Shown: positions 25,854 to 34,854 of the stretch, piece after piece
Layout of the letters: every line of letters begins with the position of its first letter
How positions within the stretch are numbered: position 1 is the first letter of the stretch
Assembly (NCBI GenBank): GCA_023957275.1
Contig: JAMLHF010000003.1
Span: 62,001-126,000 of the forward strand
DNA from: Lentimicrobium sp.
GTDB lineage: Bacteria; Bacteroidota; Bacteroidia; Bacteroidales; Lentimicrobiaceae
Direction of reading: 5' to 3'
DNA length: 64,000 nucleotides
Notes under the pieces: model-generated
What the model was told of the DNA's origin: nothing
Database searches by the model: none
Seen by the model: only the letters and a program-made list of their open reading frames with translations
Position numbers and translations under genes: made by a program

Positions 25854-28214
25854 ATGAAGCGAATCTTCAAATGCATCACGTTCATTGTTGTATTGATGGC
25901 AATTATGCCTTTTAAACAACTTACGGGTCAGAGTTATCTCCCTTTTGCACAAAGCAATTACAGCGGGGCTGCAGGGTTGCTGTTGCAGCCCGCCTCCATC
26001 GCCGATAGCCGTTACCGCTTTGATATGACGGTTTTCGGAACTGAAATGATGGCAAATAACACTTTTGTTTCGCTGAAAAAAGAAGCTTTCTTTAAACCCT
26101 CACTCTGGGAGGAAGAAGATTTTGGTGATAATTATGTTTTTCGAAACTATGACGGTAAGGACAAATACGGGTTTCTGACCTCAGGGGTTATCCTGCCATC
26201 ATTCATGATCAATCTTAATGATCGTTCAGCTATCGGATTTTCTACCAGGGCAAGAGTCATGCTGAATATTGATAATATTACAGAAGACCTTGCTCAACTC
26301 TTCAGCGAGCGGTTTGATTATGAACCCTTGCTCAGAAAAACACTCTCCAATGCAAATTTCAGTATGCAGGCCAATTCATGGGCTGAATTCGGCGTTACAT
26401 ACGCCACAGTAATCCTGAATAAAGAAAAACACTTTCTGAAGGGTGGGGCTACCCTTAAATTTCTGCAGGGGTTCAGTTCAGGGTATGTATTTATCAATGA
26501 CCTCACCTACAGGCTCGATAGCCCGGATACATTGTCATTATTTCAGTCCAGCGTTAACTATGGCATCTCGGAAACATTTGATGAAGACGGTAATCCAGCT
26601 TTTGAAAGCCTTCCGGGACCGGGGTTTGGCTTCGATCTGGGCCTGGTATATGAGTACCGGCCGGATATTGCTTCATTCACCTATTCGATGGACGGAGAGG
26701 AAAACCTGCTCAGGAATGACAAGGACAAATACCTCTTCAGGCTGGGTATCTCACTGCTGGATTTCGGCAGCATCAGATACAAAAAAGGTTTTTACAGCCA
26801 GGATTTTAACGCAGACATAAGGGATTGGTATATCCATGGCATGGAAATCAATTCTATTTCGGATATCAATGATACCCTGCGTGCCCGTTTCGGATTCAAT
26901 GAAAACACCAATGAATCATACAGCATGGGACTTCCCACGGCCCTGAGCCTTCAGGCGGACTACAATCTGGGGGCAGGTTTTTATCTGAATTTCACACCTT
27001 TCTTCGCCCTTCGTAAAGGGACCAGTATGATATCAAAAACACATTATGTTACCTCCTATACTTTTACCCCCCGTTATGATCACAAATGGTTTGGATTTGC
27101 CGTGCCTGTGCACCTGGATCAGTTCAACCGCTTTAATGCAGGTCTCAGCCTGCGCCTGGGTCCCGTTTGGATCGGATCCAACACCATTATCAATAACAGG
27201 TTGGCAAAACAGAGTTATGCTCTTGATGGCTATATCATGTTCAAATTGCCTGTGTATCGCAGTGTAAAGGGCGACAGAGACAAAGACGGTGTCAGCGATG
27301 AGAATGATTTGTGTCCCGATGTGCCTGGCACCTGGGAGATGCGCGGATGCCCAGATGCTGATGCTGACGGCATCCCTGATCATCTGGACGATTGTCCGTA
27401 TGATGCCGGAACCGAAGCCCTCAGGGGGTGCCCTGACCGCGATGGCGACGGAATTGCTGATAAAGACGACCAGTGCCCTGACCATCCCGGCCTTCCGCAA
27501 TATAACGGTTGCCCTGATTCAGATGGTGATGGCATCGTTGATCATCTTGATGAATGTCCTGACCAGCCGGGCCTTGCCAGCCTGAATGGCTGCCCCGACC
27601 GCGACGGGGACGGCATTCCCGACCGTTCAGACCTTTGTCCGGATACGCCCGGGAAACCGGAATTCGGGGGTTGCCCGTTTGCAGATTCTGACAAAGACGG
27701 TATTCCCGATGAAGACGACGACTGCCCGACAATTCCCGGTCCGAAAGAATTTATGGGCTGTCCGGATACTGACGGCGATGGCATTTCAGATAAATATGAC
27801 CTCTGTCCGACCATAGCCGGTGTACCCGAGAATAATGGCTGTCCGGCAATTAAAAAGGAAGAAAAAGAGATCATCGACAGGGCATTTTCAAACCTTGAAT
27901 TTGAATCCGGGAAGTCGGTAATCAAAACAGTTTCATATCCGGCACTCAACGAACTGGCGGAACTTCTTGTTCAAAAACCGGTATGGAAGGTACTGCTTTC
28001 GGGCCACACGGATAATACAGGGAAGCCTGAATCTAACATGACCCTTTCGAAAAACAGGACACAGGCAGTTAAGGATTACCTGATCAGCAAGGGTGTTGAA
28101 GAATTCCGCATCCGCACAGAATGGTTCGGACAGGAACGCCCCGTTGCCGATAACAAAACACCGGCCGGCCGTCAGAAAAACAGAAGGGTTGAAATGAAGA
28201 TTGTCTTTGATTAA
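25854..28214 (+). CDS. Outer membrane protein with thrombospondin-3 repeats and OmpA domain
   Basis: The 786-residue protein has a signal peptide (MKRIFKCITFIVVLMAIMPF), then about 430 residues of amphipathic strands that look like an outer membrane barrel of the DUF5723 kind, and then seven Asp-rich thrombospondin type-3 repeats (D.DGDGI.D..D.CP) that bind calcium. The C-terminal OmpA domain (LLSGHTDNTGKPESN..LSKNRTQAVKDYLI ... RRVEM) binds peptidoglycan. It links the outer membrane to the wall. The longest frame begins 39 codons earlier at a non-ATG codon; ATG 25854 gives the proper signal peptide. Confidence 0.9.
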   Translation: MKRIFKCITFIVVLMAIMPFKQLTGQSYLPFAQSNYSGAAGLLLQPASIADSRYRFDMTVFGTEMMANNTFVSLKKEAFFKPSLWEEEDFGDNYVFRNYDGKDKYGFLTSGVILPSFMINLNDRSAIGFSTRARVMLNIDNITEDLAQLFSERFDYEPLLRKTLSNANFSMQANSWAEFGVTYATVILNKEKHFLKGGATLKFLQGFSSGYVFINDLTYRLDSPDTLSLFQSSVNYGISETFDEDGNPAFESLPGPGFGFDLGLVYEYRPDIASFTYSMDGEENLLRNDKDKYLFRLGISLLDFGSIRYKKGFYSQDFNADIRDWYIHGMEINSISDINDTLRARFGFNENTNESYSMGLPTALSLQADYNLGAGFYLNFTPFFALRKGTSMISKTHYVTSYTFTPRYDHKWFGFAVPVHLDQFNRFNAGLSLRLGPVWIGSNTIINNRLAKQSYALDGYIMFKLPVYRSVKGDRDKDGVSDENDLCPDVPGTWEMRGCPDADADGIPDHLDDCPYDAGTEALRGCPDRDGDGIADKDDQCPDHPGLPQYNGCPDSDGDGIVDHLDECPDQPGLASLNGCPDRDGDGIPDRSDLCPDTPGKPEFGGCPFADSDKDGIPDEDDDCPTIPGPKEFMGCPDTDGDGISDKYDLCPTIAGVPENNGCPAIKKEEKEIIDRAFSNLEFESGKSVIKTVSYPALNELAELLVQKPVWKVLLSGHTDNTGKPESNMTLSKNRTQAVKDYLISKGVEEFRIRTEWFGQERPVADNKTPAGRQKNRRVEMKIVFD

Positions 28215-28221
28215 TGTTAAT

Positions 28222-29226
28222 ATGACGCTAAGGATTAAACCTGATCCGGAACGTTGCCGGGCTGTCGGTTTATTGACCGGCACGCTCAGGATCAGGCAAT
28301 CATTTTATGAAAGAAGGTTTCTTAAAGCCCGGTTGCAGGAAGAAGCCAAACTAAGCATGCTGTTTGGCGCAGTGGCAATCTGCCATCAGACACACGCCCT
28401 GCAAAGCAAAAAAAGAAACCTTTCCGGGTGGGATTATATGGAAGCTGTTTTTTTGAGCCTTGCCGAACAAGGCTCATGGCTGCTTGAGCCCACCATAGTT
28501 GCAAATGCTAAAAAGGATGTCATTGCGAAAGAATTGATGTCGGCTTTCAGCGACACCGGCCATGCCGGAGATTCCACGCTCGACAGGATTGATGAGCGGA
28601 CTGAACTATATCAGGACCTTTGTAAAATCATTACAAGGCAATCCGGAGGCAAATTCGGTCAGCTGCTTGCAAGCAGCAAAGGATTGCTGATCAACAAAGG
28701 TGAGGGATTTTATGAATTACTTGCCGCTTGTAAAGCATTCGGCGATCCGGTAAGGAAAAAATCCTCCTTTCTTTATAAACTGCTTTATGATTCAGGCCTT
28801 TATGCTGTTGATGATCCGGAAAACTATATACCCATTATGGATTATCATATGCAACGCGTTTTACTCAGGATGGGTTGCCTGATCATCAATGACGGGATTC
28901 TGGAGGAAAAACTGATCAGCGGGGCTGAGATGCAAGGCGATGAGCCTGTAAGAAGTGCATGTATTGAAGCACTAAAGATCATCGCCCTTCATTCAGGTTA
29001 TCAACCCTGGGTCATGAATGATTTCTTCTGGCCTTTAGGCCGCTCCTGCTGCAATCAAACCACCCTTTGTTCCGACCATATCTGCATAAAAACGCCCTGC
29101 ACTTTTCACCTGATGACTGAAACCGGCGACCACAGCAACTGTGCTTTTGCTGATGTCTGCATGGGATCCACCGATATTAAATACAGATCATTCCGCGAAC
29201 CTAATGTTAAAACACACTATTACTGA
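28222..29226 (+). CDS. Uncharacterised protein with HhH-GPD-like segment and Cys-rich C terminus
   Basis: The 334-residue protein is largely helical. The segment RKKSSFLYKLLYDSGL...PIMDYHMQRVLLRMGCL resembles the helix-hairpin-helix and catalytic-Asp region of endonuclease III-type glycosylases (VDTHxxRV). The C-terminal 60 residues contain seven Cys (SCC, LC, IC, PC, NC, VC), which could ligate an Fe-S cluster or zinc, but the spacing does not match EndoIII. A divergent base- or nucleotide-processing enzyme is a guess. It starts 7 bp after the OmpA stop and overlaps the HIT gene by 1 bp (TGATG). Confidence 0.65.
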   Translation: MTLRIKPDPERCRAVGLLTGTLRIRQSFYERRFLKARLQEEAKLSMLFGAVAICHQTHALQSKKRNLSGWDYMEAVFLSLAEQGSWLLEPTIVANAKKDVIAKELMSAFSDTGHAGDSTLDRIDERTELYQDLCKIITRQSGGKFGQLLASSKGLLINKGEGFYELLAACKAFGDPVRKKSSFLYKLLYDSGLYAVDDPENYIPIMDYHMQRVLLRMGCLIINDGILEEKLISGAEMQGDEPVRSACIEALKIIALHSGYQPWVMNDFFWPLGRSCCNQTTLCSDHICIKTPCTFHLMTETGDHSNCAFADVCMGSTDIKYRSFREPNVKTHYY

Positions 29227-29699
29227 TGAAAAAAGAGTGCCCATTTTGCAATTCACACGTCACTGCGCATACATTTGCTTCAGAGAACGGATTTTCCGCG
29301 CTATACAATCATTCGCCCATACTTCCCGGACACACCCTGATCATTCCTGACAAGCATTCCGGCAGCCTGTTTGAGCTCAGCGAAGAGGAGATTTCCGCTT
29401 TTTTTACTTTCGCCCGTAAGGTTACTTCTTTTCTCACGGACATCTATCAGTCGGATGCCTATGACTGGTCGTTGCAGGAAGGCGAAGCTGCGGGACAAAG
29501 TGTGGATCATCTTCACCTTCATGTTATTCCACGTAAGCCGGGCGACCTTCCCGAAGGGGTGGAATGGTATGGAAAACTCCAGGAGCAGCAATCCCTTGCA
29601 TTGGACGACTCCGAAAGGATTGTTCTGAGCGAATGGGAGTATCAGGAAATCAGCCGGGCATTGAAGGAGAAATGGGGCTCATTTGTCAGCCGTCAGTAA
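29226..29699 (+). CDS. HIT-family nucleotide hydrolase/transferase
   Basis: The 157-residue protein has the N-terminal CPFC of zinc-binding HIT proteins, SPILPGHTLIIPDKHSGSLFELS, and the histidine triad VDHLHLHVIPRK with its three His. HIT proteins split nucleotide conjugates such as Ap4A or AMP-NH2. Most resemble FHIT/Hnt-type Ap4A hydrolases in length. Translational coupling (TGATG) to the upstream Cys-rich protein suggests joint function. Confidence 0.88.
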   Translation: MKKECPFCNSHVTAHTFASENGFSALYNHSPILPGHTLIIPDKHSGSLFELSEEEISAFFTFARKVTSFLTDIYQSDAYDWSLQEGEAAGQSVDHLHLHVIPRKPGDLPEGVEWYGKLQEQQSLALDDSERIVLSEWEYQEISRALKEKWGSFVSRQ

Positions 29700-29716
29700 C
29701 CTCATTTCTCCGGGAA

Positions 29717-30640
29717 TCAGATAAAAAACAGGGAAACACCGCATACAGCTATTACGGCCCCGGCAATTTCACGCATGGTTACTTTCTCCTTCATAATCAC
29801 CACGGAAGGAAGAATGATAAGGACCGGCACAATGGACATAATTGTAGAGGCAATGCCGGAAGAGGTATACTTGACGGCAATCAGCGAAAAAGAAACGCCC
29901 AGGAAAGGGCCGAAAAAAGCGCCCACACTCAGCCGTTTCAGGGCCGGTTTGTTTAACATTGCGTCCCTGACCTTGCTCCAACCACCATAGATTGAGATAA
30001 CAAGGATGAAACCTGCCACACCGGTCAGCACACGGATCTGCGTTGCCGCGAAAGCATCATAATCCCCCATTCCGTATTTACTCAGCACCAGGCCAACACC
30101 CTGTCCTGCAGCACCTCCGAATGCCAGTAACAATCCCTTTATGGGGTAGCGGAATCTAAGCGGATTATTGAAACGTGTTTTCGCTATATTGTTTCCGGGC
30201 TCTTTGCGTGCCATGATCGCCATACTGATGCCGGCAAATGTCAACGCCATACCCAGAAGGCTTTTGGCATCCAGGGTTTCGCCCATCAGCAACCAGCCCG
30301 TGACGGCAGCAATGGGCGGAGCCATGGCCATGATCAGCATTGAAATGCGGGCCCCCACCACCACATAGGCCTGAAAAAGAAACAGATCGCCCAGTACGAA
30401 ACCTACCAGCCCTGAAACCGAAAGCCATATCCACTGATGACTGCTTGCATCAAAAGGGATAAAACTGCCTCTGGTCACCAGGCCAAAAATTCCCAGCAAC
30501 ATCATTGCCAGAAATAAACGGATCAGGTTAACCGACAGGGAACCAACCTTTTTGCTGGCAGATTCAAAAGCAAGTGCTGTTATAGTCCAGAAGAAAGCTG
30601 TAAGTAGTGCAGCCAGTTCGCCGCCGTAAAGATTGATCAT
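29717..30640 (-). CDS. EamA/DMT-superfamily transporter (second)
   Basis: The 307-residue protein has ten membrane helices in two EamA repeats: MINLYGGELAALLTAFFWTITALAFESASKK at the start, and SSGIASTIMSIVPVLIILPSVVIMKEKVTMREIAGAVIAVCGVSLFF at the end. The TxxPxxxxxxS pattern and the KEK motif before the last helix are typical. It moves small metabolites over the inner membrane; substrate unknown. It converges on the HIT gene with 17 bp between stops. Confidence 0.85.
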   Translation of the reverse strand: MINLYGGELAALLTAFFWTITALAFESASKKVGSLSVNLIRLFLAMMLLGIFGLVTRGSFIPFDASSHQWIWLSVSGLVGFVLGDLFLFQAYVVVGARISMLIMAMAPPIAAVTGWLLMGETLDAKSLLGMALTFAGISMAIMARKEPGNNIAKTRFNNPLRFRYPIKGLLLAFGGAAGQGVGLVLSKYGMGDYDAFAATQIRVLTGVAGFILVISIYGGWSKVRDAMLNKPALKRLSVGAFFGPFLGVSFSLIAVKYTSSGIASTIMSIVPVLIILPSVVIMKEKVTMREIAGAVIAVCGVSLFFI

Positions 30641-31051
30641 TGGAACAGGGATCTCGTTTCAGTAGTATATAATATGGTGTAAATTCCCGCCATTCGAAAA
30701 TGCAGGTGCAAAAGTATTAAATGGACAGGCATGCAAAACATAAGCTGAAAGAATATACGGTAGAATAATAGGTTTAATCAATCCTGAAAGTATCCGACAC
30801 GATGATCAGAAGTAGCGGTCGTTTTTCACCGCGTACGATAAAGAACTCCGGCGAAATCAAATGTGTTCAAAACCGCTGACAAACATACATTTAGCTGCCT
30901 AAGCTTTGCACTAATTCTTCAAAAAAGCGGTATTCCCGGTAATTTATAAAGGATAAAATGCCTTTCGGGCAGGTAGTTCGCCAAAAAAAATGAGTAAGTT
31001 TGACGACGCAAGATGATTTTCGTTCAGGAATTTTAGTTACTCAGGCACAGG
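30641..31051. other. Intergenic region upstream of the YigZ-family gene
   Basis: About 410 bp. TAAGTTTG at 30995-31002 is a -7 candidate for the gene at 31052, with no good TTG upstream. I find no RNA gene or reading frame. Confidence 0.45.
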
Positions 31052-31666
31052 ATGTTATTCGACGATACTTACAGGACTATCAAAGCTCCCTCCTCAGGTC
31101 TTTACAAGGAGAAGGGCAGTAAATTCATCGCACTTGCCAGGCCGGTAGATTCTGAAGCTGCTGTGAAGGCGGAAATCGAATCGATCAGGAAAGAGTTTTA
31201 TGATGCGAGGCATCATTGTTTTGCCTATGTGCTCGGGGCCGACAAGGCAGCCTGGAGGGTGAATGACGACGGAGAGCCTTCCGGAACTGCGGGTCGTCCG
31301 ATTCACGGGCAAATACAATCATTTGACCTGACCAATATTATTGTAGTTGTTGTCAGGTATTTCGGAGGCACCAAACTGGGGGTCAGCGGTCTGATCAATG
31401 CCTATAAATCTGCAACTCAGGACGCCCTGAGTCAGGCTCAGATTGTTGAGAAAACTGTGAATGAGATTTATAGGTTGAAATTTAATTATGCCAGCCTGAA
31501 TGATGTCATGAGAATTGTGAAGGAAGAAAACCTGCATATTATTGATAATCAATTTGATATGGAATGTTTTCTCACCTACAGGATACGAAGGTCATTGGCC
31601 GATCAGGTGAATTCGAGATTCGGAAAAACGTATGAAAGTGAAATAATATATTTAAAAACTGAATAA
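31052..31666 (+). CDS. YigZ/IMPACT-family protein
   Basis: The 204-residue protein has the UPF0029/IMPACT N-terminal domain: SKFIALARPVDSEAAVKAEIESIRKEFYDARHHCFAYVLG, then NDDGEPSGTAGRPI and VVVVRYFGGTKLGVSGLINAYKSA, which are the family signatures, and a smaller ferredoxin-like C-terminal domain. IMPACT proteins bind Gcn1 in eukaryotes; the bacterial role (YigZ) is poorly known and may concern ribosome-associated stress. Single gene, followed by the dnaA upstream region. Confidence 0.9.
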   Translation: MLFDDTYRTIKAPSSGLYKEKGSKFIALARPVDSEAAVKAEIESIRKEFYDARHHCFAYVLGADKAAWRVNDDGEPSGTAGRPIHGQIQSFDLTNIIVVVVRYFGGTKLGVSGLINAYKSATQDALSQAQIVEKTVNEIYRLKFNYASLNDVMRIVKEENLHIIDNQFDMECFLTYRIRRSLADQVNSRFGKTYESEIIYLKTE

Positions 31667-31906
31667 CTATTGAATAACAGGCCAATCCAGCGTTTTGAGT
31701 GTTTTTGTTATACATATATTTTTCTGTAAAAGCAAGAGTAAAATGATTTTTTTTTAAACTTTTTTTAAGAGATTTTTGTTGAAAAATCAGTCCAACTGCT
31801 GATAACTTAAATATTACTGACAATCAGACGAAAACTGACCGGGCTGGTCGCAAAAATGAAAAAGCAGGTTTCTTAGTAGTTAATAATTATTGCTTAATAA
31901 GGGAGA

Positions 31907-33343
31907 ATGAGAAAAGATTATCAGGAGGTCTGGGAAAATTGCCTAAGAATCATCAAGGACAACATCAATTACCAAAGTTTTAAGACCTGGTTTTCACCAA
32001 TTAAGCCTGTTAAGCTTGACGAAAGTGTGCTTACGATCCAGGTTCCCAGCCAGTTTTTTTATGAATGGCTTGAAGAGCACTACATCAATCTTCTCAAGAA
32101 AACCATAAAGCAGGAACTGGGTCAGAATGGACGGCTTGAATACAGCATCATTATGGAAAGTTCGAATGATGCAAGGCCTCCATATACCATTCAGGTTCCC
32201 ACAAGCAACAAAGGGTTGCTGGCAAATCCTTCTGTTTCCATGCCCATTGATCTCAACAAAGGCTCAACCAAAGAAATTCCCAATCCATTCGTGATTCCGG
32301 GGCTCAGGAAGATTAAGGTTCATTCTCAGCTGAATGAATCCTACTCGTTCGATAATTTCATTGAAGGAGATTGTAACCGCCTGGCGAGATCCGCAGGGTA
32401 TGCGGTGGCTACCAATCCCGGAAAAACAGCTTTTAATCCTATATTTATATATAGCGCGAACGGACTTGGCAAAACGCACCTTGCGCATGCCATCGGGATT
32501 CAGGTTAAAAATAACTTTCCGGACAAGACTGTGCTTTATGTTACAGCCGAACAGTTTATCCAGCAGTTTATTGATGCGGTAAAAAACTCAAATCAGAACG
32601 ATTTTGTCCATTTTTACCAGATGATTGATGTGTTGCTGATTGATGACATTCAATTCCTTTCCGGCAAAGAAAAAACACAGGATGTTTTCTTTCATATATT
32701 CAACCACCTGCATCAAAACGGGCATCAGCTTGTAATTACTTCCGACAAAGCGCCGGTTGAAATGAAAGGCATAGAACCCCGGCTGCTCTCCCGCTTTAAA
32801 TGGGGCCTTGCCGCTGACCTCCAGGTTCCCGACCTGGAAACCCGCATAGCCATTCTGAATAAGAGATTGTATAAGGACGGGATTGACATGCCCGAAGAGG
32901 TGATTGAGTACCTTGCTTACAGCATTACCACGAATATCAGGGAACTGGAGGGTGCTTTAATTTCGCTGATGGCGCAATCCTCGCTGAATAAAAAGGCCAT
33001 TACCATCGACCTGGCCCGTCAGATGATTGATAAGTTCGTAAAGAACACCTCAAAAGAAATTTCGATCGATTACATTCAGAAGATTGTCTGCGACTTCTTT
33101 AATATCCAGGTGGATCACCTGAATTCAAAAACCAGGAAAAGAGAAATTGTTCAGGCCCGGCAACTGGCGATGTATTTCTCCAAAAAACACACGAAGTCAT
33201 CGTTGGCAACAATCGGACTGCACTGCGGCAACAAGGACCATGCTACTGTCCTGCATGCCTGCCGTACCGTGAATAACCTTATTGAAACCGACAAACAGTT
33301 CAGGAATTACGTGGAAGAGATTGAAAAGAAAATTAAAATCTGA
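31907..33343 (+). CDS. dnaA: Chromosomal replication initiator protein DnaA
   Basis: The 478-residue protein starts with domain I (VWENCLRIIKDNINYQSFKTWFSPI) and FFYEWLEEHYINLLKKTIKQELG. The AAA+ core has Walker A IYSANGLGKTHLAHAIG near residue 185, where the usual first Gly is Ser, and Walker B VLLIDDIQFL near residue 242. Domain IV carries the DnaA-box binding signature CGNKDHATVLHAC near residue 440. It opens oriC. As in other Bacteroidota, dnaN is not adjacent. The 240 bp upstream is very AT-rich (poly-T and poly-A tracts), but I see no TTATCCACA boxes, so oriC is not evidently here. Confidence 0.97.
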   Translation: MRKDYQEVWENCLRIIKDNINYQSFKTWFSPIKPVKLDESVLTIQVPSQFFYEWLEEHYINLLKKTIKQELGQNGRLEYSIIMESSNDARPPYTIQVPTSNKGLLANPSVSMPIDLNKGSTKEIPNPFVIPGLRKIKVHSQLNESYSFDNFIEGDCNRLARSAGYAVATNPGKTAFNPIFIYSANGLGKTHLAHAIGIQVKNNFPDKTVLYVTAEQFIQQFIDAVKNSNQNDFVHFYQMIDVLLIDDIQFLSGKEKTQDVFFHIFNHLHQNGHQLVITSDKAPVEMKGIEPRLLSRFKWGLAADLQVPDLETRIAILNKRLYKDGIDMPEEVIEYLAYSITTNIRELEGALISLMAQSSLNKKAITIDLARQMIDKFVKNTSKEISIDYIQKIVCDFFNIQVDHLNSKTRKREIVQARQLAMYFSKKHTKSSLATIGLHCGNKDHATVLHACRTVNNLIETDKQFRNYVEEIEKKIKI

Positions 33344-33372
33344 ACCGGATTATTTAACTGATAAAGACCACC

Positions 33373-33411
33373 CTAACCTCATCCGGAAATCCTGTGATGA
33401 GGTTAGTTTTT
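33373..33411 (+). terminator. Terminator of dnaA
   Basis: CTAACCTCATC (33373-33383) pairs perfectly with GATGAGGTTAG (33396-33406), followed by TTTTT. It separates dnaA from the next gene, whose ATG is 12 bp further. Confidence 0.9.
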
Positions 33412-33422
33412 AATGCTCGTGT

Positions 33423-33893
33423 ATGAAAAAGATACTCATGGTTTGTCTTGGTAATATTTGCCGTTCACCGCTTGCCGAAGGGATAATGCGCAAAAAACTG
33501 AATGATCATAACATCAATGCCGAAGTTGATAGCTGTGGATTTGAGTCCTTTCACACCGGCGACAGACCGGATCAGAGAGGCATTGAAGTGGCGCAAAAAA
33601 ACGGAATTGATATCAGCGGCCACCGCGCAAGATTATTCAGGGTGGCTGACTTTGATGAATTTGACCATATCTTTGTGATGGATCAGCGCAACTATTCCGA
33701 TGTTGCTTCAGTTGCCCGGAATCGGCGCGACATGGACAAGGTGGATTACATCATGAATATGGCTTATCCGGGGAGCAACAAAGCGGTACCTGATCCCTAT
33801 TTCGGGGGCCGGGCCGATTTCAGAAAAACCTGGGAAATGCTCGATGAAGCAACCGGCAGCATTATCCATCATATTATAAACGGAAAGCTTTAG
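33423..33893 (+). CDS. Low-molecular-weight protein-tyrosine phosphatase
   Basis: The 156-residue protein has the LMW-PTP P-loop VCLGNICRSPLAEGIM with nucleophile Cys and Arg (CxxxxxR), and the general-acid Asp in PDPYFGG near residue 120. It removes phosphate from tyrosine residues, possibly of BY-kinases controlling polysaccharide, though none is encoded nearby. It is followed by the PLP dehydratase gene after 7 bp, so they are likely co-transcribed, although the functions have no obvious link. Confidence 0.92.
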   Translation: MKKILMVCLGNICRSPLAEGIMRKKLNDHNINAEVDSCGFESFHTGDRPDQRGIEVAQKNGIDISGHRARLFRVADFDEFDHIFVMDQRNYSDVASVARNRRDMDKVDYIMNMAYPGSNKAVPDPYFGGRADFRKTWEMLDEATGSIIHHIINGKL

Positions 33894-33900
33894 TTCACTT

Positions 33901-34854
33901 ATGCTACCCGACAAAGCATCTGTCCTGGACGCTGCAGACAGAATAGCGCCATACATTCACCGCACGCCGGTGCTGACCTGCAGCACCATAAACAGGATGT
34001 TTGGCGGTGAAATATTCTTTAAATGCGAAAATTTTCAGAAGGCGGGCGCATTCAAATCCCGCGGGGCGACCAATGCAGTATTCCTGCTTGGGACTGATGA
34101 AACCCGCAACGGGGTTGCTACCCATTCCTCAGGCAACCATGCAGGCGCGCTTGCATTGGCAGCCTCCAGAAGAGGGATAACAGCCAATATTGTTATGCCT
34201 GAAAATTCCAGCAGAATTAAAATAAAGGCTGTTGAATCATACGGTGGGCTTATTACCCTCTGCAAGCCAACGCTTGACGCCCGGGAAGAAACGCTGAAAG
34301 AAGTGATAAGCAAAACCGGAGCTGTTGAAATACATCCATACAATGATTTTCGCATCATTGCCGGCCAGGCCACTGCCGCCAAAGAACTGATAGAAGAAGT
34401 AAATGATCTCCGTCAGATTATGGCTCCGGTAGGCGGAGGAGGCCTGCTGAGCGGCACGGCATTGTCTGCCAGGTATTTCGGCAATCACATCAGGGTGATC
34501 GCCGCCGAGCCCGCCGGCGCTGACGATGCATTCAGGAGTTTTACATCGGGAACATTTATTCCGTCCGTTGATCCCCGTACCATCGCCGACGGGCTGCGCA
34601 CTTCCCTGGGGTCACTCACATTCCCCATAATCATGGAAAACGTGGATGACATTGTTACGGTGAGTGAAGAGGGCATCATTGAGGCCATGCGGTTGATCTG
34701 GGAGCGGATGAAAATCATCGTGGAGCCGTCTTCCGCCGTTCCTTTGGCTGCAATCATTGAAAACAAGCTGAACATCAGCGGAAAGCGAACCGGCATTATC
34801 CTTTCGGGCGGAAACGTCGATCTGGCAAACCTCCCGTTTAACACAACAGTATGA
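33901..34854 (+). CDS. PLP-dependent threonine/serine dehydratase or serine racemase
   Basis: The 317-residue protein has the fold-type II PLP pattern: FKCENFQKAGAFKSRGA with the Schiff-base Lys, THSSGNHAGALALAA for carboxylate binding, GGGGLLSG for the PLP phosphate, and SGGNVD near the end. It lacks the C-terminal ACT domain of biosynthetic IlvA, so it is of the catabolic/serine racemase size class. Which reaction predominates cannot be told from sequence by eye. Overlaps the next gene by 4 bp (ATGA). Confidence 0.88.
   Translation: MLPDKASVLDAADRIAPYIHRTPVLTCSTINRMFGGEIFFKCENFQKAGAFKSRGATNAVFLLGTDETRNGVATHSSGNHAGALALAASRRGITANIVMPENSSRIKIKAVESYGGLITLCKPTLDAREETLKEVISKTGAVEIHPYNDFRIIAGQATAAKELIEEVNDLRQIMAPVGGGGLLSGTALSARYFGNHIRVIAAEPAGADDAFRSFTSGTFIPSVDPRTIADGLRTSLGSLTFPIIMENVDDIVTVSEEGIIEAMRLIWERMKIIVEPSSAVPLAAIIENKLNISGKRTGIILSGGNVDLANLPFNTTV

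Noticed and set aside
27270..27850. Regular repeats in the OmpA gene as a CRISPR or DNA repeat array
   Set aside because: They are in-frame thrombospondin type-3 protein repeats with diverged DNA.
31667..31906. AT-rich region before dnaA as oriC
   Set aside because: No TTATCCACA-type DnaA boxes are visible; in Bacteroidota oriC is often away from dnaA.
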